A stretch of DNA of 23,013 nucleotides from Alphaproteobacteria bacterium UBA7314 (GCA_002471575.1 DKQG01000026.1:1-23013); one strand, 5' to 3'; counted from the first letter of the stretch, positions 15,468 through 23,013 are shown. Made by a program: numbers and translations. Notes: generated from the letters alone by a model not told the origin.

Positions 15468-16459
15468 TCAGTGTCCCGTGCGGTTGTTGTGCGGGTGACG
15501 GTCAGGATATTCCGACCAGTACCATTTCGCCATCTCGGCGAAGACTTTCATTGCTGCGGGTGGTTTGGCGTCTTTGTCGAATTCGCGGTAAAGGGTGTTT
15601 TCGTTGATGAAGATGCGTTCGCGGTCGATCCAGTGGTTGAAGAAATCGGCGATAATTTCCTCCGACGCGGCAACCCAGTCGAGGCCGGCATCGTACCGCT
15701 TGTGCGACTCGTAACGAAGCTCGGCCAGGTAAGCTTTCAAAGCGCGAACCTCTTCCTTGCCGCAGACTGGGCCATGGCCCGGCACGACCGTCTCTATATC
15801 AAGCCCAAGAATGTGGTCGCAGGCGTCAATCCAGTTTCCCACCGGCCCGGCCCACATCACCGGGTGCCCGCCCACGAACACGATATCGCCGGTCAAGATC
15901 GTTTTGTCTTCTGGCACGTGAACTAGAACGTCGCCCCGCGTATGTGCAGGGCCGACATTGGTGAGTTCGACCCGTTTGTTTCCGAAGTTTAGCGTCAGCT
16001 CGCGGTCGAAGGTCCGCGTAGGGACGCGGTTTTCGATGCCGGCGAAATCGAACTTGCGGCCCACAAGCTCCCAGATGATTGCGCCCGCCTCGCCCATGTC
16101 CTGCCATGCGTTGACGTGGCTGATGAAAGCTTCCGGCGGACGTATTTCCATCTCAGCGGCACAATCAGCGGCGCTACGATTTCTGCACCGTCGACGAGCT
16201 GGTTGCCGTATGTGTGATCGCCGTTGGCATGGGTGTTGACCAGGGTATCGATTTCTTTTGCTGCAGGAACGGCATCGCGCATCGTGTCTAGCATGTCGGC
16301 CGTCAGTGGCAGGTCGAAAAGAGTGTCCACCAAGAGCGTCTCGCCGCTTTCGGCGATCAGTCCGGCGTTGCTCCACCCCCAACCGCCATCCGGCAGCAGG
16401 TAGGCCCAGCTGCCATTGCCGAGATCGTGCAGGCCCTTTGTATATTTCCATTTCGTCAT
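15468..16459 (-). pseudogene. MBL-fold metallo-hydrolase, frameshifted as read
   Basis: A metallo-beta-lactamase-fold enzyme of about 330 residues split by a frameshift near 16172. The first frame, from the ATG at 16459, gives HDLGNGSWAYLLPDGGWGWS, LIAESGETLLVDTLFD and the metal motif NTHANGDHTYGNQLVDGAEI. The homology continues in the next frame with CAAEMEIRPPEAF, GPAHTRGDVLVHVPEDKT, LTGDIVFVGGHPVMW and VVPGHGPVCGKEE, to a stop at 15468. A loss of 4 nt in a GCGAGCG-like repeat would explain the shift. The HANGDH form of the HxHxDH motif is a known variant in this branch. It is the first gene of the minus operon; since all later genes are intact, a sequencing error is as likely as a true mutation. 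Confidence 0.75.
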
Positions 16460-16538
16460 GCGGATCGTTGACCCCCCCTCTCTAAACCTTGTACCTGTTT
16501 GGATGGGTCACGAAAAGCGGAGGGCAGACGGCAGGCAG
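16460..16538. promoter_or_regulatory. divergent promoter region of the catabolic locus
   Basis: The 79-bp gap must hold the promoters of both divergent units. It contains TGACCC (16469-16474) and GGGTCA (16505-16510), a 6-bp inverted repeat with a 30-bp spacing, and a TTGACC (16468-16473) that could act as a -35 box toward the XRE gene. The matching -10 is poor. The sites are candidates for the XRE regulator encoded next door, with low certainty. Confidence 0.35.
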
Positions 16539-17423
16539 ATGACCATCCGGTTCGACGATATTGGCGACCGCCTGAAGGCGTTTCGCATCGCGTCAGGTCT
16601 CAGCGCGGACGAAGTTGCGTCGCGTCTCGGGATATCGCGCACTGCGCTGTATAGATTCGAGAAAGGCGAGGTTGCCAAGATTGAAACGCTTGAGAGCTTG
16701 TCCGAGCTTCTCGATGTGTCGGTGCCGACCCTGCTGGGCGTCGGTGTCGAATATATTTCCTCGGCGGTAGCCTTTTTCGAACGGCTCCGACAGATCGAAG
16801 AATCCTCAGAACACATTATCGTGCTTGCGGGACCAGTATCGTTCCTGCTGGCATCGGATTCCTTTTGCGAAACCCTCGAAGAAGTCCTGGCGGAGAGCAT
16901 TCCCGACGGGGGCGCGGAACACGATCGCGCGCAGGATATGGTGCGGGAATTGACGCCCATCCTGCGCAGGAGAAAGGATAACTGGCGAACTCGCAAGCCC
17001 GGCATCCTAAATCTTATATCCGGTGCGGAGATCGACCGGTTTTTGCGCAACGGACTCGTGGGCCGTCTCGACCTGCCGGATGACGTGCTGGCGGAACGCC
17101 GCACCCGCGCCCGGGCGGAGGCCCAACATCTCATCCGGCTGATGGAGGAGGAACCTATCGGCATCCAGATCGGCGTTGTGCCGGGCGCCCTGCCGCATAG
17201 TAGTTTCCAGATCTTCCGCCAGGCCGACCGAAAAATTCTGACGCTCAGCCCCTTCCGCCTTGGAGAACAGCCCAATATCCATGGTGGCATTGCCATGATC
17301 ACGTCCGCGCCCGAAGCGCTGGATCTTCATGAAAGAACGGTCGAAGACATGTGGCGACGGGCGCATAAGGGCCGGGATGCGGCAGCTTTTATGCGTGATT
17401 TGATAGACCGGCTACACGACTGA
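16539..17423 (+). CDS. XRE/HTH-type transcriptional regulator with unknown C-terminal domain
   Basis: A 294-residue protein with an N-terminal HTH_3 domain at residues 5-62: IGDRLKAFRIASGLSADEVA, SRLGISRTALYRFEKGEV and LESLSELLDVSVPTLLGVG. The remaining 230 residues are a separate alpha/beta domain with SSEHIIVLAGPVSFLLASDS and a C-terminal half with IGIQIGVVPGALPHSSFQ, plausibly a ligand sensor. Similar XRE proteins lie beside catabolic operons in proteobacteria. The ATG at 16539 is preferred: AGG lies 4 nt before it and residues upstream are not conserved-looking, while the ATG at 16503 lacks a ribosome site and lies inside the divergent promoter. It probably controls the divergent operon and its own. 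Confidence 0.85.
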   Translation: MTIRFDDIGDRLKAFRIASGLSADEVASRLGISRTALYRFEKGEVAKIETLESLSELLDVSVPTLLGVGVEYISSAVAFFERLRQIEESSEHIIVLAGPVSFLLASDSFCETLEEVLAESIPDGGAEHDRAQDMVRELTPILRRRKDNWRTRKPGILNLISGAEIDRFLRNGLVGRLDLPDDVLAERRTRARAEAQHLIRLMEEEPIGIQIGVVPGALPHSSFQIFRQADRKILTLSPFRLGEQPNIHGGIAMITSAPEALDLHERTVEDMWRRAHKGRDAAAFMRDLIDRLHD

Positions 17424-17424
17424 C

Positions 17425-18747
17425 ATGAGCGACGTGCCGACCGAAAATGCGATCAGCCGCGCAGAGGCGGCGCAGCAGTCGGGCGATTTCGATGCAGCAG
17501 AGCAAGCGCTGCGGAACTTGCTTGAGCTGGATGCAGATCATTTAATGGCGAGAAACAACCTCGCGGCGTTGGTCGCCCGACGCGGTGATGCGGCGGCGGC
17601 TCTCGACATTCTGGATGAACTGATTGCCGAAGAACCGGGATATTCGTCGGCCCATTTCAATCGGGCGAATGCCTTGTTGGCGCTTGGGCGGAACGAGGAT
17701 GCGATTGCGGCATTCCGTGCCGTGACGGCGTTGGAGCCCGATAATATCGATGCGCATCGCGCGTTGGCGTTCCAATGGCTGTTCCGGGGCGATCGAGACC
17801 GGGCGATGGATCATTTCGCCCGCACCTACGATCTGCGCCGCGGGGAGGGGCGGACCGGCGTCGCCGAGAGATCGCTGCGCACTGCGTCGGCGGCGAAGCT
17901 CAAACACGATTCGGATCTGTTCCGCAACCTGCCACCACGTGTCCGCGACGGGCACAAGTTCGAGACCCTTGCGCGGATTTATGACAGCGTCGCGGCGGAC
18001 CTCGGCAAAGCATTGGTCGAGCTTTCGGGCGAGCAGCTCGAGACGCTTGGACCGGACTACAATACGGCCCTTCATCTGATCGATGCGCCGGAGATTTTCA
18101 GCGGTGCGGTCAATCCCGATCTGGACGGCGCGGCCATTCATGCGGCGTGGAGTAGGGACCCGACCTGCTTGGTGACGATTGACGATTTGCTGACGCCCAG
18201 GGCACTGGCGCTGATACAGCGGTTTTTGAGGGAGTCCACAATCTGGCACGATTTCACTCATATCGGTGGCTTTGTCGCGTCCTATCTGGAAGACGGCTTC
18301 GCCTGCCCGCTGGTGCTGCAGATCGCCGACGAATTCCGTGCCGCGCTTCCTGGGCTGCTCGGTCATCATCCGCTGACCCAGGCATGGGCGTTTAAGGCAC
18401 TCTCGGGTGAACGCCCGATTGACATTCATGCAGACGATGCCGCCGTCAGCCTTAATTTCTGGGTTACCGCGGACACGGCAAACCGAAATCCGGATACTGG
18501 CGGCTTGATCATTTATACCGAGCCCCCACCAGAGGACTGGCCGATCGTCGACTACGAGGCCGATCAAGCACGGATTCGGTCATTTCTGGCAGAAAACGGT
18601 GACAGCGCGATTGTCGTGCCATATCGTCAGAACCGCGGCATTCTTTTCAATTCCCGCCTGTTTCACGGCACCCACCGGCCGGATTTTGCGCCCGGTTACG
18701 AAAACCACCGAATAAACGTCACACTGCTGTTCGGAACTTGTGGATAA
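17425..18747 (+). CDS. TPR-2OG-Fe(II) oxygenase fusion
   Basis: A 440-residue cytoplasmic protein starting at the ATG 1 nt after the XRE stop. Residues 5-140 are tetratricopeptide repeats (AEAAQQSGDFDAAEQALRNL, AHFNRANALLALGRNEDAI and the following unit). Residues 240-440 form a prolyl-4-hydroxylase-like jelly roll, with iron ligands H335-x-D337 (DIHADDAAVSLNFWVT) and H414 in RLFHGTHRPDF, and the 2OG Arg R429 in NHRINVTLLFG. TPR plus 2OG oxygenase pairs commonly modify proteins, with the TPR recognising the target, but this could also act on a small molecule. The 2OG fold differs from the TauD one in the opposite operon, so the locus carries two unrelated 2OG oxygenases. Confidence 0.85.
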   Translation: MSDVPTENAISRAEAAQQSGDFDAAEQALRNLLELDADHLMARNNLAALVARRGDAAAALDILDELIAEEPGYSSAHFNRANALLALGRNEDAIAAFRAVTALEPDNIDAHRALAFQWLFRGDRDRAMDHFARTYDLRRGEGRTGVAERSLRTASAAKLKHDSDLFRNLPPRVRDGHKFETLARIYDSVAADLGKALVELSGEQLETLGPDYNTALHLIDAPEIFSGAVNPDLDGAAIHAAWSRDPTCLVTIDDLLTPRALALIQRFLRESTIWHDFTHIGGFVASYLEDGFACPLVLQIADEFRAALPGLLGHHPLTQAWAFKALSGERPIDIHADDAAVSLNFWVTADTANRNPDTGGLIIYTEPPPEDWPIVDYEADQARIRSFLAENGDSAIVVPYRQNRGILFNSRLFHGTHRPDFAPGYENHRINVTLLFGTCG

Positions 18748-18793
18748 ATGTAACAAAAAAGGAACAAGTGTTTATTTTGTTACATTTATCCAC
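18740..18793. repeat. perfect 19-bp inverted repeat
   Basis: The left arm gtggataaatgtaacaaaa (18740-18758) and the right arm ttttgttacatttatccac (18775-18793) are exact inverse complements, separated by 16 nt. The left arm runs over the TAA stop of the TPR-2OG gene. Each arm contains TTATCCAC, close to a DnaA box; the left arm with its flank gives the full consensus TTATCCACA on the minus strand. The arms are AT-rich, so this is not a classic terminator, and more likely an operator or a stable mRNA 3' hairpin. Confidence 0.9.
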
Positions 18794-18799
18794 TACAAT
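18771..18799 (+). promoter_or_regulatory. candidate promoter for the PyrK-PyrD-ligase unit
   Basis: A good -10, TACAAT (18794-18799), begins at the base after the right arm of the inverted repeat, with a weak -35 (TTTATT, 18771-18776) at 17 nt spacing. The right arm would fill the spacer, so a protein bound there would block the polymerase. The initiation ATG is at 18834, which leaves a 28-nt leader. Confidence 0.35.
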
Positions 18800-18833
18800 G
18801 CCATTAGAAAATTCCATGTCAGGGCGATAAAAA

Positions 18834-19706
18834 ATGACTGATCTCGCACCCAACGAGAAATATACCAACGCCGCCATTCGGCCCGGCGACCCGGACCCTC
18901 ACCCGGACAAACCCGTCGGCGAGTACCTCACCGACGTGGTGTCGAACGACTGGGTCAACAACGAGTACAAGCTGATGGTGCTTAAGGCGCCGGAAAAGGC
19001 GCTGACCGCTTATGCCGGCCAGTTCTTTCACCTGTTGTGTCCGACACCGGACGGTGCGGAGGTGTGGATGCGCCGCCCGATGAGTGTTTACAAGGTCGAC
19101 AAGCCGGCCGGCCAGATAGAGTTTCTCTATAAGTGCGAGGGGCGTGGTACCAAGGGTATGGCAACGCTGGAGGCGGGGGATACCTTCAACGTGTCCGGTC
19201 CGCTCGGCATTGGATTCCACCTCGATCCCGCCTGGAAAAACATCGTCGTTCTCGGCCGCGGCGTCGGCCTCGCGACCCTCGCGCCGTTGTCGCAGCTCGC
19301 TGCCGAAAACGGCGTCGGCGTTACTGCCATCCTTAGTGCCCGCAAATCCGACTTGGTGATGTCGGAAGATTTATTCGAAGAACTGGGGGCGGACACAGTG
19401 ACGGTCGTCGACGAGGACGGCAGTAGCGACGTGGACAATGTCGAAAAAATCCTGGAAGGCCTGATCGCGGATGGTAAGGCCGACGCGTTCTTCACCTGTG
19501 GGTCCAGCCGGTTGCTGAAGCTGATGCAGGTTCTTGGCAAGAAATACGACGTTCCCGGCCAAGTGGCGATGGAGCAGATCATGGTATGCGGAGTCGGCGC
19601 CTGTTACGTCTGTATGCGCACATTCGAAATCGACGGCGAACAGACCCTGAAGCGCGTGTGCCGCGAGGGGCCGGTGTTCAATATGCAGGAGGCAGTAGGA
19701 TGGTAA
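18834..19706 (+). CDS. PyrK-like dihydroorotate dehydrogenase electron-transfer subunit
   Basis: A 290-residue flavoprotein of the PyrK/ferredoxin-NADP reductase class. The FAD domain shows GQFFHLLCPTPDG and RRPMSVYKVD (the R-x-Y-S-like FAD motif, R80/R81), the NAD domain has IVVLGRGVGLATLAPLSQLA, and the C-terminus has the PyrK [2Fe-2S] set: Cys252, Cys257 and Cys260 (VCGVGACYVC) and Cys276 (RVCREGPVF). It would pass electrons between NAD(H) via FAD and the cluster to the FMN of the PyrD-like partner, whose gene overlaps it by 7 nt. The N-terminus has about 25 extra, proline-rich residues compared with typical PyrK. A ribosome site (AGGG) precedes the ATG at 18834. Confidence 0.9.
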   Translation: MTDLAPNEKYTNAAIRPGDPDPHPDKPVGEYLTDVVSNDWVNNEYKLMVLKAPEKALTAYAGQFFHLLCPTPDGAEVWMRRPMSVYKVDKPAGQIEFLYKCEGRGTKGMATLEAGDTFNVSGPLGIGFHLDPAWKNIVVLGRGVGLATLAPLSQLAAENGVGVTAILSARKSDLVMSEDLFEELGADTVTVVDEDGSSDVDNVEKILEGLIADGKADAFFTCGSSRLLKLMQVLGKKYDVPGQVAMEQIMVCGVGACYVCMRTFEIDGEQTLKRVCREGPVFNMQEAVGW

Positions 19707-20647
19707 ACCTTTCAGTCAAAATCGGCGATCTGACGTTTCAGAATCCGGTCCAGCCGGCGTCCGGCGCGTTCTCGTGGGAATATAATGAGGTCATCGACCT
19801 AAACCGACTCGGCGCGCTGGTGGCGAAGACCATCTGCCGCGAGCCGCGCCTCGGCAACCCCACACCGCGTATGGCGGAGACCGAGGCCGGGATCATTCAG
19901 TCGATCGGGCTGCCCGGAAAAGGCATCGACTATTTCCTCGAAAACATCGTGCCCGAATATGCGAAGTTCGAACCACCGCTGGTGGTCAGCGTGTCGTCGG
20001 AATCAATCGATGATTTCGCTGCGCTGGCGCGCGAACTTTCGGTGCCGGGTGTCGATGTAATCGAATGCAATATTTCGTGCCCGACCCGGAACACGACCGG
20101 CGGTAACTTCGCCCTGCAGGAAGAGCACACCAAGGAAGTAATGGGCGCAATTCGTGAGGCGACGGACAAGCCGGTCTGGGCCAAGCTGTCGCCCAATGCC
20201 GGGGATCTAACGGCCATCGCGTTGGCAGCGGAAGAAGCCGGCGCTGACGCATTGGTGATCGCCAATACGTTCCTGTCGCTGAAAATCCGTACCGACAACT
20301 TCCGGCCCGCGCTGGGCAATAAATTCGGCGGAATGGTGTCGCCGGCGCTGAAACCGATCGTGCTGCGCATGGTCTATCAGGTGGCAAAGGAAGTGAAAAT
20401 TCCGGTCATCGGAGTGGGTGGCGTGACCAAGGCCGAAGACGTGGTCGAATACATGCTGGCCGGCGCCCATGCTGTGGGTATCGGCTATGCTGGTTTCCGT
20501 AATCCGACGGCACTGACAACCATCATCGATGACCTTGAAGCCTGGTGCGACGAACGCGGCATCGAGAAGGTCACCGATCTGATCGGCGCAGTGAAAGATG
20601 ACGACATGGAGATGGACCCACTGGTCGCCGCGTCGCACGGCGTCTGA
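19700..20647 (+). CDS. PyrD-like FMN oxidoreductase (class 1B dihydroorotate dehydrogenase family)
   Basis: A 315-residue TIM-barrel FMN protein with the class 1B order: NPVQPASGAFSW, VAKTICREPRLGNPTPRMAE, NISCPTRN, AKLSPNAGD, ANTFLSLKIRT, GNKFGGMVSPALKPI and VIGVGGVTKAEDV. K43, N124, the catalytic C127 and N189 are kept. Two positions that bind orotate in the known enzymes differ: Q67 (IIQSIGLPG, normally Asn in NS-GL) and T129 (SCPT, normally SCPN). It is therefore probably a relative with another substrate, with electrons passed through the PyrK-like partner encoded immediately upstream. The ATG at 19700 was chosen over upstream frames because it gives the family N-terminus and overlaps the pyrK-like stop. 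A true pyrD elsewhere in the genome would fit this. Confidence 0.88.
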   Translation: MVNLSVKIGDLTFQNPVQPASGAFSWEYNEVIDLNRLGALVAKTICREPRLGNPTPRMAETEAGIIQSIGLPGKGIDYFLENIVPEYAKFEPPLVVSVSSESIDDFAALARELSVPGVDVIECNISCPTRNTTGGNFALQEEHTKEVMGAIREATDKPVWAKLSPNAGDLTAIALAAEEAGADALVIANTFLSLKIRTDNFRPALGNKFGGMVSPALKPIVLRMVYQVAKEVKIPVIGVGGVTKAEDVVEYMLAGAHAVGIGYAGFRNPTALTTIIDDLEAWCDERGIEKVTDLIGAVKDDDMEMDPLVAASHGV

Positions 20648-20654
20648 TACTTGC

Positions 20655-22295
20655 ATGTCCGCTGCCATCAATTCTCCGTTGAGCGCGGCGGCGATGGAGG
20701 AGCATCACGCGTCCGGAGTGTGGCGCGACCTGAAGATTTACGCCATCGTTGCCGCCCATGCCGCCGACCGGCCAGACGCAATCGCGCTGCGCAGCAGCCA
20801 TCGCGCCTTTACCTGGGCGGAACTGACCGCCACGGTCGATGCTCTGGCCGCCGATCTGGCGGCCCGCGGAATGCGGCAGGGAGAAACCGTCTTTGTCGGG
20901 GCGCCCAACCGGGCGGAAACCGTGATCGCCCTGCTGGCCGCTTCGCGAGACGGTTATGTCTGCTGCCCGTCTCCGCACCGGAACCATACAGTCGCCGAAA
21001 TTGGCAATATGTGCGAGCGGGCGTCCTGTGCCGTTTATATTCACGAACCCGGCCATGGCGCGGATGCTGACGGCGATGAAATACTTGCTGCGATCGGCGG
21101 GCTTGCGTCGCTCCGCCATATCTATCGCCTGGGCCTCGCTAACGACGACGTGCCGTTTGTCGGACTGCTGCGCTCCGACATCTCCGATGTGCCGGCACCT
21201 GCTGGCGATCCCGATCTGATCACCTACCTAGCGTTCACCTCTGGCTCGACCGGCCTGCCAAAGGGTGTGATGCATAGCGACAATTCGCAACTCGTCGCCG
21301 CCCGGGGGATTGCGGACGCCTGGTCATTCGGCCCAGACACAGTGACGTGCTCGCTCAGCCCGTTCAGTCACAACCTTGGCTGCGGCACGCTTTGGACATC
21401 GCTGTTCTGTGGCGGCGAGTTCGTTCTTCACGACTGGCCGCGGGGGGACTCGCTGGTGGACAGGCTGGAAGCCGCCCACGTGACCTATCTTGTCGGCGTC
21501 CCCACCCATGCGATGGATTTTCTGGCCGAACTGGAGGGTCGCTGTGTAGAGACATACGACCGGCTGAAGAGTTTCCGCGTCTCCGCCGCCGCCTGCCCTG
21601 AGCACATCGCGGGCGCGCTCCACGATCTTGGCATCCCGGTGCAGAAGGGCTACGGGATGACAGAAACGAATGGTCATCAGCACGGCTTGCCGGGCGATAG
21701 CCGCGATCGGGTGACCGGCACTTCGGGCGTTTGCTGCGCAGGATACGAAATACGGATTTTCGATCCTGACGACCCTGACCGGGAATTGCCGCTAGGTACG
21801 TCCGGGCTGGTCGGCGGCAAGGGAGGGTCCCTGATGCTCGGATATTTCAACGACCCAGATGCGATGGCGCAATCGATGAACGATACCGGCTGGTTTCTGA
21901 CCGGCGACCTGGGAGCGCTGGATAAAGATGGTTATCTGACCTTGACCGGCCGGCGCAAGGAGCTGATCGTGCGTGGCGGCCACAATATCAATCCCAATCT
22001 AATAGAAGGCTTGGCCCTGCGCCTTGACGCGATTGACCTTGCCGCAGCGATACCCGTGCCAGACGACCGGTTGGGAGAACGCGCCTGCCTAGCCGTCGTG
22101 TTCGAGTCTGGGCAGAGCGCAACGATTTCCGAAATACTCGACCATCTCGCCGAAGAGGGCCTGTCGCGCTACGATATGCCGGAATACTGGCTGCCCGTCG
22201 CTGGCATCCCGTTGATGCCCAACGGCAAACTCGACAAAATCGAGATCCAGCACCGACTAGCGTCCGGCGACCTGGTCCCCGAGCCAGTGGGTTGA
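20655..22295 (+). CDS. AMP-forming acyl-CoA synthetase/ligase
   Basis: A 546-residue member of the ANL superfamily, complete by motif. The phosphate-binding loop is at residues 195-203 (TSGSTGLPKG), the A5 motif GYGMTETNGH at 332-341, the TGD motif at 416-418 (WFLTGDLGALDKDGY), the hinge GRRKELIVRGGHNINP and the catalytic Lys K525 in MPNGKLDKIEI. It would activate a carboxylic acid with ATP and CoA; closest in feel to the medium-chain, cyclohexanecarboxylate and aromatic acid ligases, though the substrate is not predictable. The ATG at 20655, 7 nt after the PyrD-like stop, is preferred over the upstream frame that runs into that gene. It is probably co-transcribed with the PyrK/PyrD-like pair. 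Confidence 0.9.
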   Translation: MSAAINSPLSAAAMEEHHASGVWRDLKIYAIVAAHAADRPDAIALRSSHRAFTWAELTATVDALAADLAARGMRQGETVFVGAPNRAETVIALLAASRDGYVCCPSPHRNHTVAEIGNMCERASCAVYIHEPGHGADADGDEILAAIGGLASLRHIYRLGLANDDVPFVGLLRSDISDVPAPAGDPDLITYLAFTSGSTGLPKGVMHSDNSQLVAARGIADAWSFGPDTVTCSLSPFSHNLGCGTLWTSLFCGGEFVLHDWPRGDSLVDRLEAAHVTYLVGVPTHAMDFLAELEGRCVETYDRLKSFRVSAAACPEHIAGALHDLGIPVQKGYGMTETNGHQHGLPGDSRDRVTGTSGVCCAGYEIRIFDPDDPDRELPLGTSGLVGGKGGSLMLGYFNDPDAMAQSMNDTGWFLTGDLGALDKDGYLTLTGRRKELIVRGGHNINPNLIEGLALRLDAIDLAAAIPVPDDRLGERACLAVVFESGQSATISEILDHLAEEGLSRYDMPEYWLPVAGIPLMPNGKLDKIEIQHRLASGDLVPEPVG

Positions 22296-22306
22296 GATAG
22301 AATTTT

Positions 22307-23013
22307 ATGCGCGCTGTTGTGCTGAAAGAATACGGATCGCTCGACAATCTCGATCTGATGGAGTTCCCTGACCCCATTCCCGGTCCCGAGGAAATCATCG
22401 TCGATGTCCGTGCAACGGCGGTGAACTATGTCGATCTCGTCCTGATCGGCGGTACCTACCAGTTCAGGCCCGAAATTCCCTTTGTGCCGGGCAAGGGCCC
22501 GGCAGGGGTGGTGAAGGCTGTCGGCGAAAATGTGCACGACTTCTCACCCGGCGACCGGGTGTTGGCGATGGCGGAGCAGGGCGGTTATGCCGAGTTTGCG
22601 CCGATCCACCGTAATAACTGTTACCGGCTGCCCGACGGCCTCTCGTTCTCCGATGCGGCGTCGATGGCGCTAGTTTACGATACCGCGTGGTTTTCGCTGG
22701 TCGAACGTGGGCGATTTGAAGCCGGCGAAGCCGTGCTAGTCCTCGGTGCGTCCGGCGGCGTCGGGCTGGCGGCGATCCAGCTGGTCAATGCGCTCAGTGG
22801 AACCGCGCTGGCCGGAATCGCCAACCCGGGAAAGGCCGATTTGGTGCGCGATGCCGGTGCCGCCCACATCGTCGATCTTGCCGCAGGCGATCTGAGGAAC
22901 AGTCTACGCGAACAAGTGTTTGCGGTGACGGACGGACGTGGCGCCGACGTGGTGATCGATCCGCTGGGCGACGATTTGTTCGATGCTGCTATCCGCGCCG
23001 TCGCCTGGCGCGG
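22307..23013 (+). CDS. MDR-family NADPH:quinone oxidoreductase-like protein (3' end outside window)
   Basis: The ATG at 22307 opens a frame that is still open at the window end (235 residues visible). The opening MRAVVLKEYGSLDNLDLME, the GroES-like domain with AVNYVDLVLIGGTYQF and FVPGKGPAGVVKAVG, then LVLGASGGVGLAAIQLVNAL (the AxxGxxG cofactor motif) and ADVVIDPLGDDLFDAAIR, match the zinc-free quinone oxidoreductase/enoyl reductase branch. It begins 11 nt after the ligase stop and would reduce an enone or enoyl-type double bond in the same pathway. It is only a distant paralogue of the MDR gene at 7802-8722. Confidence 0.88.
   Translation, partial: MRAVVLKEYGSLDNLDLMEFPDPIPGPEEIIVDVRATAVNYVDLVLIGGTYQFRPEIPFVPGKGPAGVVKAVGENVHDFSPGDRVLAMAEQGGYAEFAPIHRNNCYRLPDGLSFSDAASMALVYDTAWFSLVERGRFEAGEAVLVLGASGGVGLAAIQLVNALSGTALAGIANPGKADLVRDAGAAHIVDLAAGDLRNSLREQVFAVTDGRGADVVIDPLGDDLFDAAIRAVAWR

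Noticed and set aside
16416..16538. Longer N-terminus for the XRE regulator
   Set aside because: It would overlap the start of the divergent MBL gene and lacks a ribosome site; residues before the ATG at 16539 are not typical of HTH proteins.
17542..18567. 341-residue minus-strand frame opposite the TPR-2OG gene
   Set aside because: The plus strand carries clear TPR and HxD...H...R motifs, while this frame shows none.

Overview
The window reads as chromosomal DNA of a moderately high-GC alphaproteobacterium. The evidence is the gene families and the codon use; there is no rRNA, tRNA or phylogenetic marker to fix the genus. No insertion sequence, integrase, phage gene or CRISPR array was seen. 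The window falls into two contrasting halves.

Left half (1-9200): loosely packed, with several decayed genes. Intact genes include the end of a carboxymuconolactone decarboxylase family gene (1-363), yaaA (696-1481, minus), a NIPSNAP protein (1644-1967, minus), a DUF4116 repeat protein (2158-2661), a WYL regulator with a YbfB/YjiJ-type MFS transporter (5642-3426, minus), an orphan divergent from that regulator (5749-6204), and an MDR oxidoreductase (8722-7802, minus). Between them lie gene remnants: a molybdenum hydroxylase N-terminus (2661-2883), an unidentified coding remnant (2880-3125), a flavin monooxygenase lacking its middle (6320-6631), a CPBP protease C-terminus (6885-6658), a TctC/Bug binding protein lacking its middle (7729-7429) and an amidohydrolase N-terminus (8838-8987). 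A 25-codon gene at 7070-7147 has an extraordinary Shine-Dalgarno sequence and its own terminator.

Right half (9205-23013): a dense catabolic locus of two divergent units. The minus unit runs from 16459 to 9205: MBL-fold hydrolase (frameshifted as read), rhodanese, UbiD-family decarboxylase, ACMSD-like amidohydrolase, [2Fe-2S] subunit and molybdopterin subunit of an isoquinoline/nicotinate-type hydroxylase, and a TauD/TfdA dioxygenase. Gaps run from 12 nt down to an 8-nt overlap, so it is very probably one operon. The plus unit runs from 16539 to the right edge: an XRE-type regulator, a TPR-2OG oxygenase, then (after a perfect 19-bp inverted repeat with a candidate promoter) PyrK-like and PyrD-like flavoproteins, an AMP-forming acyl-CoA ligase and an MDR-type quinone oxidoreductase cut by the window end.

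Taken together the right half looks like a pathway for an aromatic or N-heterocyclic carboxylate. A Mo-hydroxylase and a 2OG dioxygenase would oxidise the substrate, two unrelated non-oxidative decarboxylase families would remove carboxyl groups, a hydrolase would open or hydrolyse a product, and a CoA ligase with two reductases would process the acid. The PyrD-like protein keeps the catalytic Cys but has changed two of the orotate-binding Asn positions, so it is probably not a pyrimidine-biosynthesis enzyme. The substrate cannot be read from sequence alone.
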